Positions 14,101-27,800 of a stretch of DNA of 64,000 nucleotides are shown here, in pieces. Position 1 is the stretch's first letter. Each line of letters opens with the position of its first letter. This DNA comes from Rhinopithecus roxellana (lineage: Eukaryota > Chordata > Mammalia > Primates > Cercopithecidae), in contig NC_044551.1 in NCBI RefSeq assembly GCF_007565055.1, positions 95,696,089 to 95,760,088 on the forward strand. The letters are read 5' to 3'. The notes below the pieces were generated by a model. That model had not been told where the DNA came from. It saw only the letters and a list, made by a program, of their open reading frames with translations, and made no database searches. The translations under genes were made by a program, and so were the position numbers.

Positions 14101-17100
14101 CTGGAATTACACATGCTGACACCATGCCTGGCTAATTTCTGTATTTTTAGTAGAAACAGGGTTTCACCATATTGGCCAGGCTGGTCTTGAACTCCTGACC
14201 TCGTGATCCACCTGCCTCACCCTCCCAAAGTGCTGGGATTACAGGTGTGAGCCACCGTGCCCGGCCTGTTGAGGATTTTTAAGACACAAATGTGTACCGC
14301 TCAGAAGACACACTTCGACAGTGCAGCATTTTTGCAATCAGGCATGCCCAGATGTGGACAGTCACACTCAGCCAAAATGCAGAGAATAAGAAATGCATAT
14401 AGCCTGATGCTCCCTATGGGGAATGGGATTGAATGTATCTACACTGCAGACCTTCTAATAAACTTCCCAGAAAGTTGTCAGGTTGAAAATCACAAAAGGA
14501 TTCCAAAAGGAGAATAAGAACTTGAGAGGAGAGAACATTTATCCAATGGACGTTCTAAACCTTGTTTAGGACTTGGGTGTTATAAGGGCCACGGGAAGAT
14601 ACCACAGGACTTGAAAAGTCAATGAATGGCGCCATCTTTGCATTTCTTCTAGCATGTGCTGGGTGGACTAGGGTACAGAAGAAGAAATGTAAGGAGAACA
14701 GGTACAAGGCCATGGCTGTGGTAAGTCCAGGGATCAGAGAAGCTGGAATGAAGATAAAGTTACAAAAAAACAGTTACTTAAATCTCAGCATTGAACCAAA
14801 TAGAATTTCTGGAAAAAGGTAAGAAAGAGACTACTCAATCATTTCTTTCCACACTGTCCTTAAGTAAGGCAACCATTTGACAATTCAGTTGGGCAGGATA
14901 AAAGTAATGAAACTGAGAAGAAAAACTGAAAGGAATGGTGATCTCAGTGCCCCGAATTGTGAAACTCATTTTTCTTTTCTCAATAAATCATTGAATCTGG
15001 TTGTTTTCACGATTCCACAGTACCTAAGTGCACTTGGAGGTAGTTACTCCATAAGTTTTTAACACTCCCTCTGGAGAATGAAGGAGAATATATCTTACAT
15101 TCTATTATAAACCCAAGGCTATTGCTACTCCACAGCTTATTTGGAAAAGCCCTTAAGGAGTCAACCTGGGCTGAGTATCAGAGTTAAACTTTTCATCATA
15201 AAGGCAAGACACAAGTCCTTATATTGGGTAAAGTCCCATGATACTAAGCCAGTAAATTAAAGGTCTTTAAACAGATGAATCATCTGGAGGCAGGATTCAC
15301 ATTTAAACCACATGTGAAAGTCAGTTGTAAGACAACCTACTGACATCTAGAGCTGTGACATTCTTCTGGAGAAACGACTATGGTTTGGGCACACTGTCCT
15401 TCCCCCAGTCTCTTCATCCTAACGCCTTTATATTCTTCCTGCTTTCAGAAACACTGTTTTACTACCAGCAAAATGGAGCAGCCATATAATTTTTGATTGA
15501 ATATAAAATGATATAAAAGAATAATGCATTACCTTTATGTTATACCTATATGACGACCTTAGAATCATGGTTTTCTCATTTACTCCTATTGTAGCAGTCA
15601 GGTCGGAAAAAGCTACTAAATCACTTAGCCCAAACGTATGTCTCAATACATTTATTTGTGGTTTACTTTTCCATTTTTCACACATATTGCTAGAAAATCA
15701 CAGAAGCCTACAAGAAAATTCTCACTGGAATTCACATTTTAAATATTTGTTTAATTTAAAAGAAAAATATCTTTAAAAATATTATCTCATTTTTCTCTTT
15801 AATACGGACTTTTTACCTGGGCAATGGTTCTGTCCGGACACCAGGATCTAATAAGAAGAAGACGTCGGAAGCAGTCGAGAGATTTACCATAGGCGTTTGG
15901 AAGAGGTTCCTCCTCTGGGTTTTCCTTATCAAACCAAATTTTCCACATTTTCTCATTTCTCGAGATCTGAAAATATCATGGGATAAAAAATGTGTCACGC
16001 CACCCAACAATCTTTCAGTAACAGGTCATAGATATGTTTCCGCAAACCTCTGACCTCTCCAGATATGTGTAAATTATATTCCTTGGTTATTTTTTTATTT
16101 TATATCATAGTGCCAAAAAGTTTGATTGTCTAAAATCTAATGTCATTTGCTCCAAAGTCAGTCTATATTAACATCAGCCTACAACTACATTTTAAAGTAG
16201 GGAGAGTCCTGGGATGTTTAATTTCTTCTTTGCCTTTGTGGTAACAAATTTGTAAAGAATACAACAAAATCAATGGAAACTCATTTTCATTATTTCAACG
16301 AAGTCTGATTTGCTCCACAAAATCTTCTCACGTCAGGAACCAAATCTCATTCACTTACATTTCCTCATTTCCCAGGACCACTCCTGACACAAAAGAAGAC
16401 ATTTAATACATGTTTATTATTGAATGAACAGCTTTCTGATCAATACTCTATTAATCTAAAGTAATTTGAAATATGCCAGTTAATATCATCAAATGAATGA
16501 TCAGACACCTGCTACCCTTAGGCAACTGGGAAAGAGTAAAAGGACATAGTACATTATCCTCTGCAGCTTAAAACACCAGAGAGAGGTAGGAATTACATAG
16601 TAAGCAGATCAGAAACACCAAACAAACAAATAATGTCTACAGATAAATATCATCTTATATTCTCTGATATATTCCTTTTCATTAAGAGTTCAAATGTCTT
16701 TCTTGGGATATAATCAAAGGCAAATCATTCCAGGTTCATATTTAGAAAGTACCATGTAAGAATAAAAATAGTAACTTCTTTCAATCATGAAAGACTACTT
16801 AATATTGAGGGGTTTCATGCATAAGATATCATCTCCAGAAGGTAGCAACTTCAATATCAATGGTCTGGGCAAGGTCGCTGGGGTAACTCTATAGGGGAAT
16901 AACTCAAAAGAATGGTTTGTACCCCCAAGTACACAGTAGTAATAAAAAACATCACCAGTGATAAGCCAAAACATAAAAGTATAGCAGAACATAAGCAACT
17001 GGCCAATTTAAACTGGGGAAGTCACGAACCAACTTTAAGACATTTCCTGGCCAAAAAAAAGCCTTCAACTTATAGCTGAATAAAGCCACCCTGCTGCCAA

Positions 17101-18998
17101 TCTCATTTCTCTATGGTCACCTGATTTTCAAGAACCTGTTTCTTGGCTCGTCCCAATTTAATTCTCTATACCCAACTTCCATGATTCCAGCACATGCAGA
17201 GTTCATCAGGAGCTGGCTGATTCTAGAAGGATGATAACTTCTAAAGATAAGAGGCCAAGTGCTTGCATGAGATTCATACTCAGGTGCCTAACTAAGTCAA
17301 ATAATGGGAAGGGCAGGAGGGGAAGAAGAAGAAGAGAGAGAGAAACAAGAGGCAAGAAAGGAAATTTGGCATTTAGAGGCAGGCTGTTCTTATGTCTTTT
17401 CATTTAACCTCTAGAAAGAAGGAAACGTCTTTTTAAGTCTAATTATTTAATCTAATTAGATCTATCAGTTTTTCTACTTCTGGACCTCCGATTGGTGATA
17501 CTAACATATGGCCCAGAATTACACCAGTTAAAGTTCCTGGGCACATTTCTTCCTGCAAGACCAGTTAATGATGAGCGGAATATGCTTTATCAGAGTGTAG
17601 GTGAGCTTCGAGGAAGGTCAAGTACATGTAATACCATATTAAGAGTGCAATATTAAGAACTATCTCTCTTCCACAAATATTACATCTAGTGATAAATCAG
17701 AAAGCTGCTCAACATGACATTAGCTTAAGTTAATTCAAAGCACAGTTACCTGGTCAAGGACATCTGAAAACTGTCTAAGTTTGCTAAGTTCCACCAAATT
17801 CAGCCACGTCATGTCCAGGATCCATTTTGATGGTTTTGGAGGACAAGCTTTAAGGTCTAATGAGGCACCTCCTTTAAAAGTAAACATTAAATTATCAGAT
17901 TTTCCTTCCTTCACTGTGAAACAATCTATTTAGTAAAATTTGTATTAAACTATTTTAATTTCAATTATCTTACTACTTTCACTTTTTTAAGCACAAATAT
18001 ATAAATCACAGTGAAAAACATGCAACATTTAATAAATCAATAGATAATTTTAGAAAAACCCACTTAATCACCAGTAATATAACTTTGGAACCAGGTAGAT
18101 GCGTGATTCTATCCTAGTCTTCCCTGGACAACGTCTGAGACAAACCATTTCATTTGTCTGGGTCTCTAATTCCAAATAAGTAAAATAAGAATAATTAAAC
18201 CTGTATCATGACGCATCTGTGTAAAGCACACAAAACAGGATAGAGGACATGGCAGAGGGTCACTAAATGAGCAACAATTGCCAATATTAAGAATTGCCCA
18301 ATGTTAGCACAAGCTAATATTCAATAGATAATTAATCTAGAAAAGTTAGTAGTACTAGATGTGTTTGAAGGATTCTCTTCTATAAATCAGTATATTACTT
18401 ACATCTACCTTGAACACACCCCAAGGGTTCCATGCTGTATCACTCATGTCTGTGGTTATACCCTAAGTTAATCACAACAAACATTTCCATTTGGTACTGA
18501 CCCTTATCTTTTCGCTGATGATTTACCAAAGCTCATGTAACCCACGTAACTCTGACAGTAATGTAAGAAAAATGACACCTTAAAAATGTTTTTGTTGCCC
18601 ATGTCAGAACAACTGAATGTGTGAGCAATTATACTTTAAAAAAGAGTTAGGAAGTCTTCTCTAGGATAAAATATACTGTTTAATAAATAACATCTATTGA
18701 AGAATATCGAGGAAAAAATGCTCTATGCATTATTCTTTTTTTTTTTTTTTTTGAGACGGAGTCTCGTTCTGTCGCCCAGGCTAGAGTGCAGTGGCGCAAT
18801 CTCGGCTCACTGCAAGCTCCGCCTCCCAGATTCATGCCATTCTCCTGCCTCAGCCTCCGGACTAGCTGGGACTATAGGCGCCGGGCACCATGACCAGCTA
18901 ATTTTTCATGTTTTTAGTGGAGATGGGGTTTCACCATGTTAGCCAGGATGGTATCCATCTCCTGACCTCGTGATCCGCCCACCTTGGCCTCCCAAAGT

Positions 18999-19034
<36 letters not shown>

Positions 19035-22000
19035 AGACAGAGTTTCACTCTTGTTGCCCAGGCTGGAGTGCAATGGCGTGATCTCGGCTCACAACCTCCG
19101 CCTCTCAGGTTCAAGTGATTCTCCTGCCTCAGCTTCCCAAGTAACTGGGATTACAGGTACACACCACCATGTCTGGCTAATTTTGTATTTTTAGTAAAGA
19201 CAGGGTTTCTCTATGTTTTTCAGGCTGGTCTCAAACTCCTGACCCCAGGTGATTTGCCCGCCTCAGCCTCCCTCCCAAAGCACTGGGATTAAAGGCGTGA
19301 GCCACTGTGCCTGGCCTATGCGTTATTCTTAAAATGATAAAATCAATCCATTTGGCCACTTTAAAAATCTTTGAGCACAGTAGGTTATAAACAAATGATA
19401 ATACTCAAGATATCCATTGAGCTAGTCTCTATTTTATCCAGGCATCTTGTATACTACTAAATTGTTATTTTTTGCCAAATCCATCATAATGTATTTACAA
19501 TGAGGTAAGTATGGCCTTGAAGCCAATTTGATGAAAATATTGTAAATATTTTCATAAAATAAAAAGAGATTGTTTTAACACCAGTGAGCAAAGACCTAAA
19601 GACAATGCATTGTGTTGAATAAAATGTTGCACCTTAGCAACTGCCCATTTTCCAACAAACTGAAAAGAGTAACACAGCCACCAGAGGGTTAGGGAAAGGC
19701 TATTCACGAAAAGGAAAGAGTGTTCCTCGCAAGCCAGAGTATCATTCATTGTTTATTAGCAGGTAACTATGTTTTGACTAACCTGCCCGCTCCCAAAGTA
19801 CACAATTAGGCACAAATAGTGATTGTAACTTGGGGGAGAGGGCATATTCCTGAATAATGTGGTAACAAATTAAATAGACCCTTGAAAGACAAACAGCTGA
19901 GAAAGGAATAATTTGAAATAGTTGTCCAGATGATTGAGAATTGTGCTGTTTCCTTCTTTTCTCAAACTCTTGCTTTGAAAACAAAAAAAGTAAGTTTGGG
20001 TTTTTACCATAATACTTTGTGAAACGATACACGCTTATAATGAAAGTTTATACAAGCGATGCCACACAATCGTAAATTGTCACAGCTAAGGCAGACTTAG
20101 AGAATAATCTAGGCTGAGCCTTTCCCATCTTAGAAATGACTAAAAGACCAGCATCAAAACACTGTTGAGGTCAAGAACAGTGGCCCACATCTGTAATCCC
20201 AGGACTTCGGGTGGAAAAGGCAAGAGGATAGCTTAAACCAGAAATTTGAGATCAGCTGGGGCAACATAATGAGACTTCATCTCTACAAAAAATTTAAAAG
20301 TTAGCTGGATGTACTGGCATGAGCTTGTAGTCCTAGTTACTCAGGAGGATCACCTAAGCCCAGGAGTTTGAGGTTACAGTGAGCTGTGATTGTACCACTG
20401 CACTCTAGCTTGGGTGACAGAGCAAGACTCTGTCTTTAAAAAAAGAAAAAAAATTGAAATCTGCTGTAGCTAGTGGGCTCAACAGCCACTACAATAGAAT
20501 ATCATATTCTAGGAGGCAGTCTGCTTATAAACAACTGAAATTTATTTATCACAGTTCTGGAGGATGGGAAGTCCAAGTTCAAGGTACCAGTGATTTGGTG
20601 TCTGGTGAGAGCTCACTTCTGGTTCATAGAAGACCATATTCTCACTGCAATTCTCATGTGGTGGAGGATTTAGCGTCTCTCTTCAGCCCTTTCTTTTGTG
20701 CGTGAGAGGAAGTCTCGCTCTGTCACCCAGGCTGGAGTGCAGTGGCATGATTTCAGCTCACTGCAACCTCCGCCTCCCAGGTTCAAATGATTCTCCTGCC
20801 TCAGCCTCCTGAGGAGCTGGGACTATAGGTGTGAGCCACCACTCCTGGCTAATTTTTTTTTGGATTTTAGTACAGATGGTGTTTCACCATGTTGGCCAGG
20901 CTGGTCTTGAACTCCTGACCTCAAGTGATCTGACTGCCTTGGCTTCCCAAAGTGCTGGGATTACAGGCTTGAGCCACTGTGCCTGGGCGAGCCTTTCTTA
21001 CAAGACCATCCATCCCTTATCATGACTCTACCCCTACTACCTAATCACCTCCCAAAATTCCCTCCGTCTCATGCTATAACTTGGGGTTTAGGTTTTCAGC
21101 ATATGAATTTTAGTGGGAAACAAACATTTGCACCATAACACTATCTAAATAACATTTTAAATTATGTTAAATGATTTTAAAGTCCTTACAGAGAGAGTTT
21201 ATATCACCAGTTAGCTCTCATCAACCTAACGATTGAAGGGCAGATTTGCAACATAATCCTGCTCCAAAGTTTCCTCTGAAACTGTTTCATAAAGCAGTGT
21301 TACAAACAGCTGTTGAAAGTCAAAGACCCATGACAACCAGTCCAACCTATACAAGCATCAGACTAATCAAAATAACTAAAGTACTGAAGATAATATAAAG
21401 ATGCCCATCATTTGCTAAGTGTATCCTATGTATCAGGATTTACATATATTGTGTAAATTTTCAATAATCCTACTATGTAGATTTACTATCCTTGTATTAC
21501 AGATTAGGAAACTGGAGCTTGAAAAGGGTAAATGACCGTCTCAAGATCACTCATCAAGAAAGTGACAAAGCCAACAGATATTTTAACTCTCAACTTCCTA
21601 ACTCTAAATCTTACGTTTGCTATCATCAAGACAAACTGTGATGTGCTTCACAGTATTTCAACAAGAGCTGGACACTCTGTTTGAAGTTATTTCTATGTGG
21701 AAATACATTTCATGCCTGAGTTGAGAATGACAGGAACAACAATCCATTGAAAACCTCTAGAAACTGGGGACTAGAGTCACTGAGGCCAGAAATCAGTAAC
21801 ATAGTAAGGGTTCACCAAAGAAGGCAACTCTTACATCTACACATCTTTCTCTCCAGATACTCATCTGCCAATTATTCTGATTTAGGAAATTTGGAAAATA
21901 AAGTTCATATATAGCTAAACAGTAAATCTTTAATAGTTACAGACAATTAAAGAGAGATTGTCCATAATTTAACCATTTCTAAGTTCAAATCTAAACAGAT

Positions 22001-24844
22001 GAGTCTTTGTTGCTACTATAAGATATATGTATATACACACACATGCATATGTATATGAATACAAAAATGCATTTGCATATGTAAGACTATGGACCTATAA
22101 CCCCCACCAGGGCACAGCATGTGCATATCCACATTCCTTCCCTACTGTTCCCCTAGGGGTCATCTTCAAGTTCCCCTACAAATTTACTCTCCATGTTAAG
22201 CATGAAAATCTCCTGCTAGATAAAATTATGTCGTTTCTAAAAAATTGGTTTAGAAAGGCATACTAGATGAAATCTATTTAGACCCTGGCATCATTTTCAT
22301 AGTGTTATGGGATGAATATTGTGTCTCCCCAAAACTCATAGGTTGAAACCCTGTATCTCAGTTCTGGTGGTCCTGGGAGGTGAGGCCATTGAAACATAAT
22401 TATGATTAGATGAGGTCATGATGGCAGAGCCCTTAGAAATGGTATTAGTGCCCTTATAATAGTTACTAGAGAGCTTGCTTCCTCTTCTCTGCCCCCCGGC
22501 ATGTGAAGGTGCAATGAGAAGACAGTTGTCTACAACCCAGAAGAGGCTCCTCACTACAACCCACTGTGCTGCACCCTGATCTGGGACTTCCAACTTTTAG
22601 AACTGCGAAAAATAAATGTCGGTTGTTTATTCGCCACCCAGTCTACAGTAATTTCTTATAGCATTGAGAACTAAGACACACATTACTTCAAATACTTTTT
22701 TCAAGACATTCAAGAATGTGATAGTGAATTTATGTTTTCCAGCCTTCCACTGGGCTGTTTCGTTTGAATGGCTCAGGGGACCTTGCTGTGAGCAATGCTT
22801 CAGTAGATGCAGAATAAATCATCCACAGGATGAGCTGCACAGTGTCCTCATCCGCTTCACTCATCACCCAGTCACTTTGTTTTATTTTCATCACACCAGC
22901 CTCACTCTACCAGAGGCCCTGATGCCATCCCTTCTGCTTCAACCCTCTTCCCCTAAATGTCCCCATGGCCAGCACCTCCTGCTCTTTCAGGTCTTTGCCC
23001 ACCTATGGATCTCTTAGGAATGCCACCCCATTAAATACCCCACTCAAAGCTTGAAGCTTCTCCCACCTCACGTGCCCTATAACTTCCCACCCCTCTCATC
23101 TTGCTCTGTTTTCCATAGGACTTACTATCTTCCCACTCACTATAAAATTCATTTATTATTTTACTATTATTTTCCGTACCCTCCCTAAATCTATATATGC
23201 TTTTCAAGGGTTTTTGTTCACTGACATGCCCCAAATACCTATTCCATGCCCAGGTATATAGTAGGTCCTCAATAGATAGTTATCACTCAAGAAAAGAACA
23301 AATAAAATATCTCATCTAAATGCAATCTTACATAATGCAAGGAACTTGTTATAACCAAAAAATGTACTGCAAAGGGTTTTCACAATCACTCCTCCATCTG
23401 AACCTGTGTGCTATAGTCTGTATTCTTATATTGACCTTTAATAAGAGTGAGAAACTCTTCATGCTTGACTCGGTTCCTCTGGATGTCAATCTTCAGGGTA
23501 AGCAACAAGGTGAACAGGAATTTGTGCTCCTCGTACAGCCCTCGGGCAGCATACTTATAAACCTCGTAGGTCATGTGCTCGATGATATTAGCAATCCTCT
23601 TGCTTGTAATTGGGCTCTTGACAGACCTGGTGAAGAGAACATTTATATCAGGCGTATCCCGCTGCCCTTTTCAAGTGTCTGTAAAAACAATTGTCTTTAA
23701 GTAACTTTGAAGGAAGAATACTTATTTTTACACATCAAGAGTAAGCCTCCTAAATCTAAAATAACAAGCATACTCTCAACATGAAATAACATAACAGAAT
23801 CCTGAATGTTGTCTAAATCAATTCCACCTGCAGGGCATTATCACTCACAACAAGATCTCGGGAATTTTCCTGTTTAACAGAAACACACGAAGACAAAGGA
23901 ATCAAATCAATGGATGAATAGCTGGCAGAGTTTTCTCTGGGCATAAAATGGTGAACCAGAATGATTTGTTAACACATTGGTAATTACACTGATCTGAGAT
24001 TTAAAAAAGAAAAAGACTCTTACTAACAAAGGGGAAGGAAGCTATAAATGTAATGTCATTATTTTGGTGCACAGATATACAATTCAGCTTAGCTTCCTGA
24101 GTACTGACATACCTGGCTAAGGAAAGGTCAAACAAGCCCAGAAACTGGCGAAGCGAAGTCTGATACATCTCATTAACCAAGCGCATCTCGGTAATGAGGA
24201 AGTAGAGGATGCTGCCCCGTGTAGCCACTGGAAGACAAAGAGCAAGGTTGCATGTGCTACAAGAGAGGAAAATAAATGACCCATGCAAAGAGACCAGCCT
24301 AAACTCTAAATGAAAACAACAACTTTTATTTTTATATCTTATCAGTGGCTGCCTACCAGATATGGGATACATAGCGATACTCACTTATTAATATATTTAT
24401 TTCTTATTTACAACATTTTGTAAGCAGTCAGCTATTTGTATTTATTAAATGGCACTTCTCATTTTAGAATCTCTAGACCCCTCATAAAAATATTTTTTCT
24501 ATTTTTACTGCAGGTAGAAAAGACAACCAAAGAAATTTCAAAGGTTGTGTGTTTAACACCCAGCAAGTGAGGTAGCCATTAGGGACCTCATCCTTAAGTT
24601 CCAGCAAGAAGCCATGCCTAACCTGGGCTTCAAGTCTGCAAAACGACCCACTGCAAAGATGATGCCTCTGCCTATCAGTAAATGACAGTTTAATTATTAT
24701 TATTATTATTTTTGATACGGAGTTTCCTTCTTGTCCCCAGGATGCAATGGCGCGATCTCGGCTCACTGCAACCTCCGCCTCCCGGGTTCAAGTGCAGTAG
24801 CCTTGAGTAGCTGGGATTACAGGCACCCACCATCATGCCTGGCT

Positions 24845-24875
<31 letters not shown>

Positions 24876-27800
24876 GTATTTTCAGTAGAGACAGGGTTTT
24901 GCCATGTTATCCAGGATGATCTTGCCTTGTTGGCCAGGCTTGTCTCAAACTCCTGACCTCAGGTGATCAGCCCACATCAGCCTCCCAAAGTGCTCGGATT
25001 ACAGGCATGAGCCACCGCGTCTGGCTGATTATTTGTTAAAAGGAATAATAAAATACTAAAAGAAAGCCAATCCAACTGAATTATTTAGCAGGTTTTTCTT
25101 CTACAAGCCCAATTTGCAAATTGGTGGCTGAGGATAAAAATCTCCCATGAGACCACAGAACTACCTTCCTAATACAAAAACTATAAACAAAATACCAACA
25201 TAGTGTTACCAAACAACAAACAACTGGGCACTAATTCCTCAGATTTCACTAATTTGCAGTCATCAGATTTTTAAAAATTCTCCTTCTTTACTTTCTAACA
25301 TCAAAATAAGTTCATGAGAATCTTAAAGGATTTACTAACATGAATGACAAGAACTCAGAAAATGGATACCATTATAAAAATTTTTGACCCCCATTTTACT
25401 GAATATTTCCCAACAGAAATTCCACAAAACACCTCCACTTGTATAACTCCCTCACATCCTTCCATTTCTCTAATTCTCGTTCCTCTCTCATTTCATTTTC
25501 CTGTGACATTTGTCTTTCATTACCAAACTCACCAGGTCTGTATTCCTCCCGGGCTGAGTTAATTTGAACTTCTGTCTCAGCAGAAATTTCTAGCTTCTGT
25601 GTCACCTCTTCGGCTGTCCTTTTTGTGTTACTCAGCACAACAATGAGACTCTCGTCTTCTACCAGGGACCCCTGGGTACTTGTCAGGCGGTAAAGCAAGT
25701 TATCTTCTAGTTCCTTCATTCTTCTTTTGTTTGCAGTTACATCTTCCATCAGATGAGTTCTTTCTTTCTCCAATTCCTATTAGTTTGCACAAATATATTT
25801 TCTACCTCAATTAACAACTCCTGTTGAGTATTCCTTAAGACATTAACTACATGGCTGCTTTCAAGTTCCTGTACTGTATTTATCATAATCAACTGCAGGA
25901 AATATGGATATCAAAAAAGGAGAAGTGCTGGGCACAGTGGCTCACACCTGTAATCCCAGCACTTTGGGAGGCAGAGGCGGGCGGATCATTTGAAGTCGAA
26001 AGTTTGAGACCAGCCTGGCCAACATGGTAAAACCTCGTCTCTACTAAAATACAAAAAAAAAAAAAAAAAAAAAAAAAAATAGCTGGGCATGGCGGCGCAT
26101 ACCTGTAGTCCCAGCACTTTAGGAGGTGGAGGCAGGCGAATCATTTGAGGTCAGGAGTTTGAGACCAGCCTGGCCAACATGGTAAAACCCTGTCTACTAA
26201 AATACAAAAAAATTAGCTGGGCGTGGTAGCTCATGCCTGTAGTCCCAGCTGCTTGGGAAGCTGAAGCAGGAGAATCCCTTGAACCAGGGAGGCGGAGGTT
26301 GCAGTGAGCTGAGATCACGCCACTGCACTCCAGCCTGGAAGAAAGAGTGAGACTCTATCTAACATAAAATAGAATTAAAAATAAAATTTTTTAAAAATGT
26401 AGAGGAGAAGTAACAGAGGAAGGAAGAATAGGTGCCAAGCAACATGAAACCGGCAAAAAATACTACCAGCATCCTTCTAATCACCCATTTATTTTCTACA
26501 GTCAAATCAGTTTCAAGTGATTGCTGTGATTATATTTAACATTATGCATATAATCTTCTTTTGAAGGGGACATATATTTGAAAACAAAGATATATATCTC
26601 TGATTATATAGGTTTACTTCTGTCTACTTTCTTAAGAGGGTTCCATTATTGTTTAAATGTGTTATTTCAAACTTGCTAACTGAAAAAGTATACAAGTCTG
26701 TGAAAAACTACTCTCCGAAATCTTAGGCAAGCAACTTGAACTGCAACTGCGAGCACATTTAAATTAAAAAGTCTTCTTGGCCTGCTGTTGTCTCCAAGAG
26801 CAGAAAAGTTTTGCATCTTTTCTGAAGGGAGATGTGCAGACAGCTGGGAGAGTGAAGCCTTGGAAGACTATTATCCTTATTGGCCATTTCTTCCTCTTGG
26901 CATCTTGGAGAGGGAGAGATAGAGAAAGAGAAGGAAAGAAAAGATGGAGCTGGTGGCAAGGGTGGGGGAAGCAGAAATACATGTGACACCAAGCAAGCCA
27001 CAGGACGAGGAAGCCCAAAGGTAGGGGGACAAAAGAGAAATATGCTTCTGGCACCAAGTCAAACTGTACATGGATATCAACTTGCTATATGAGAGACTCT
27101 ATCTGTGACGCTAAAGAAAAGAATCTAAAATGGAAAGAACAATAAATAAATTATATTTACAAATTTAAAATGAAACTTACGTATTAAGAGAATTTATCTG
27201 AAGAGCTTCCTGGATATGGAGTTCATTGACAATTTACCCACATTTAACTGCATTTATAATGTACAATTCATTATAAGTAAAATATGGGGAAACTAGGGTT
27301 AAGTGCAGGTGACAAACAGCAAAATCACAGGAGAGCATGTTTGACAGTTTGACTAGACTCACAGCAGCTACCTGAATGTATGGTACCAAGCTCAAATCTC
27401 TAGATCAGCTTCAGAAATGTATATTCTCAATTGGGTACTCTGGATATGACTCAGTAGATGATATGGTTTGGCTCTGTGCCCCCACTCAAATCTCACCTTG
27501 AATTGGAACCCCCATAATCCCCATGTATCAAGGGTGGGAACAGATAGAGGTAATGGGGTCATGGGGGCGGTTTCCCCCACGCTGTTCTCGTAACAGTGTG
27601 TGAGTTCTCACAAGATCTGATGGTTTAATAAGCATCTGGCACTTCCCTTGCTTGCACTCACTCTGTCCTGCCACCCTGTGAAGAAGGTGCCTGCTTCTCC
27701 TTTACCTTTCACCATGATTGTAAGTTTCCTGAGGCCTCCCCAGCCATGCAGAACTGTGAGTCAATAAAACCTCTTTCCTTTATAAATTACCCAGTCGGGT

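Noticed and set aside
15813..16010. 65-codon open frame over exon 70
   Set aside because: It is in the wrong frame over the real exon; the correct frame runs [11 protein letters not shown] to CPDRTIAQ.
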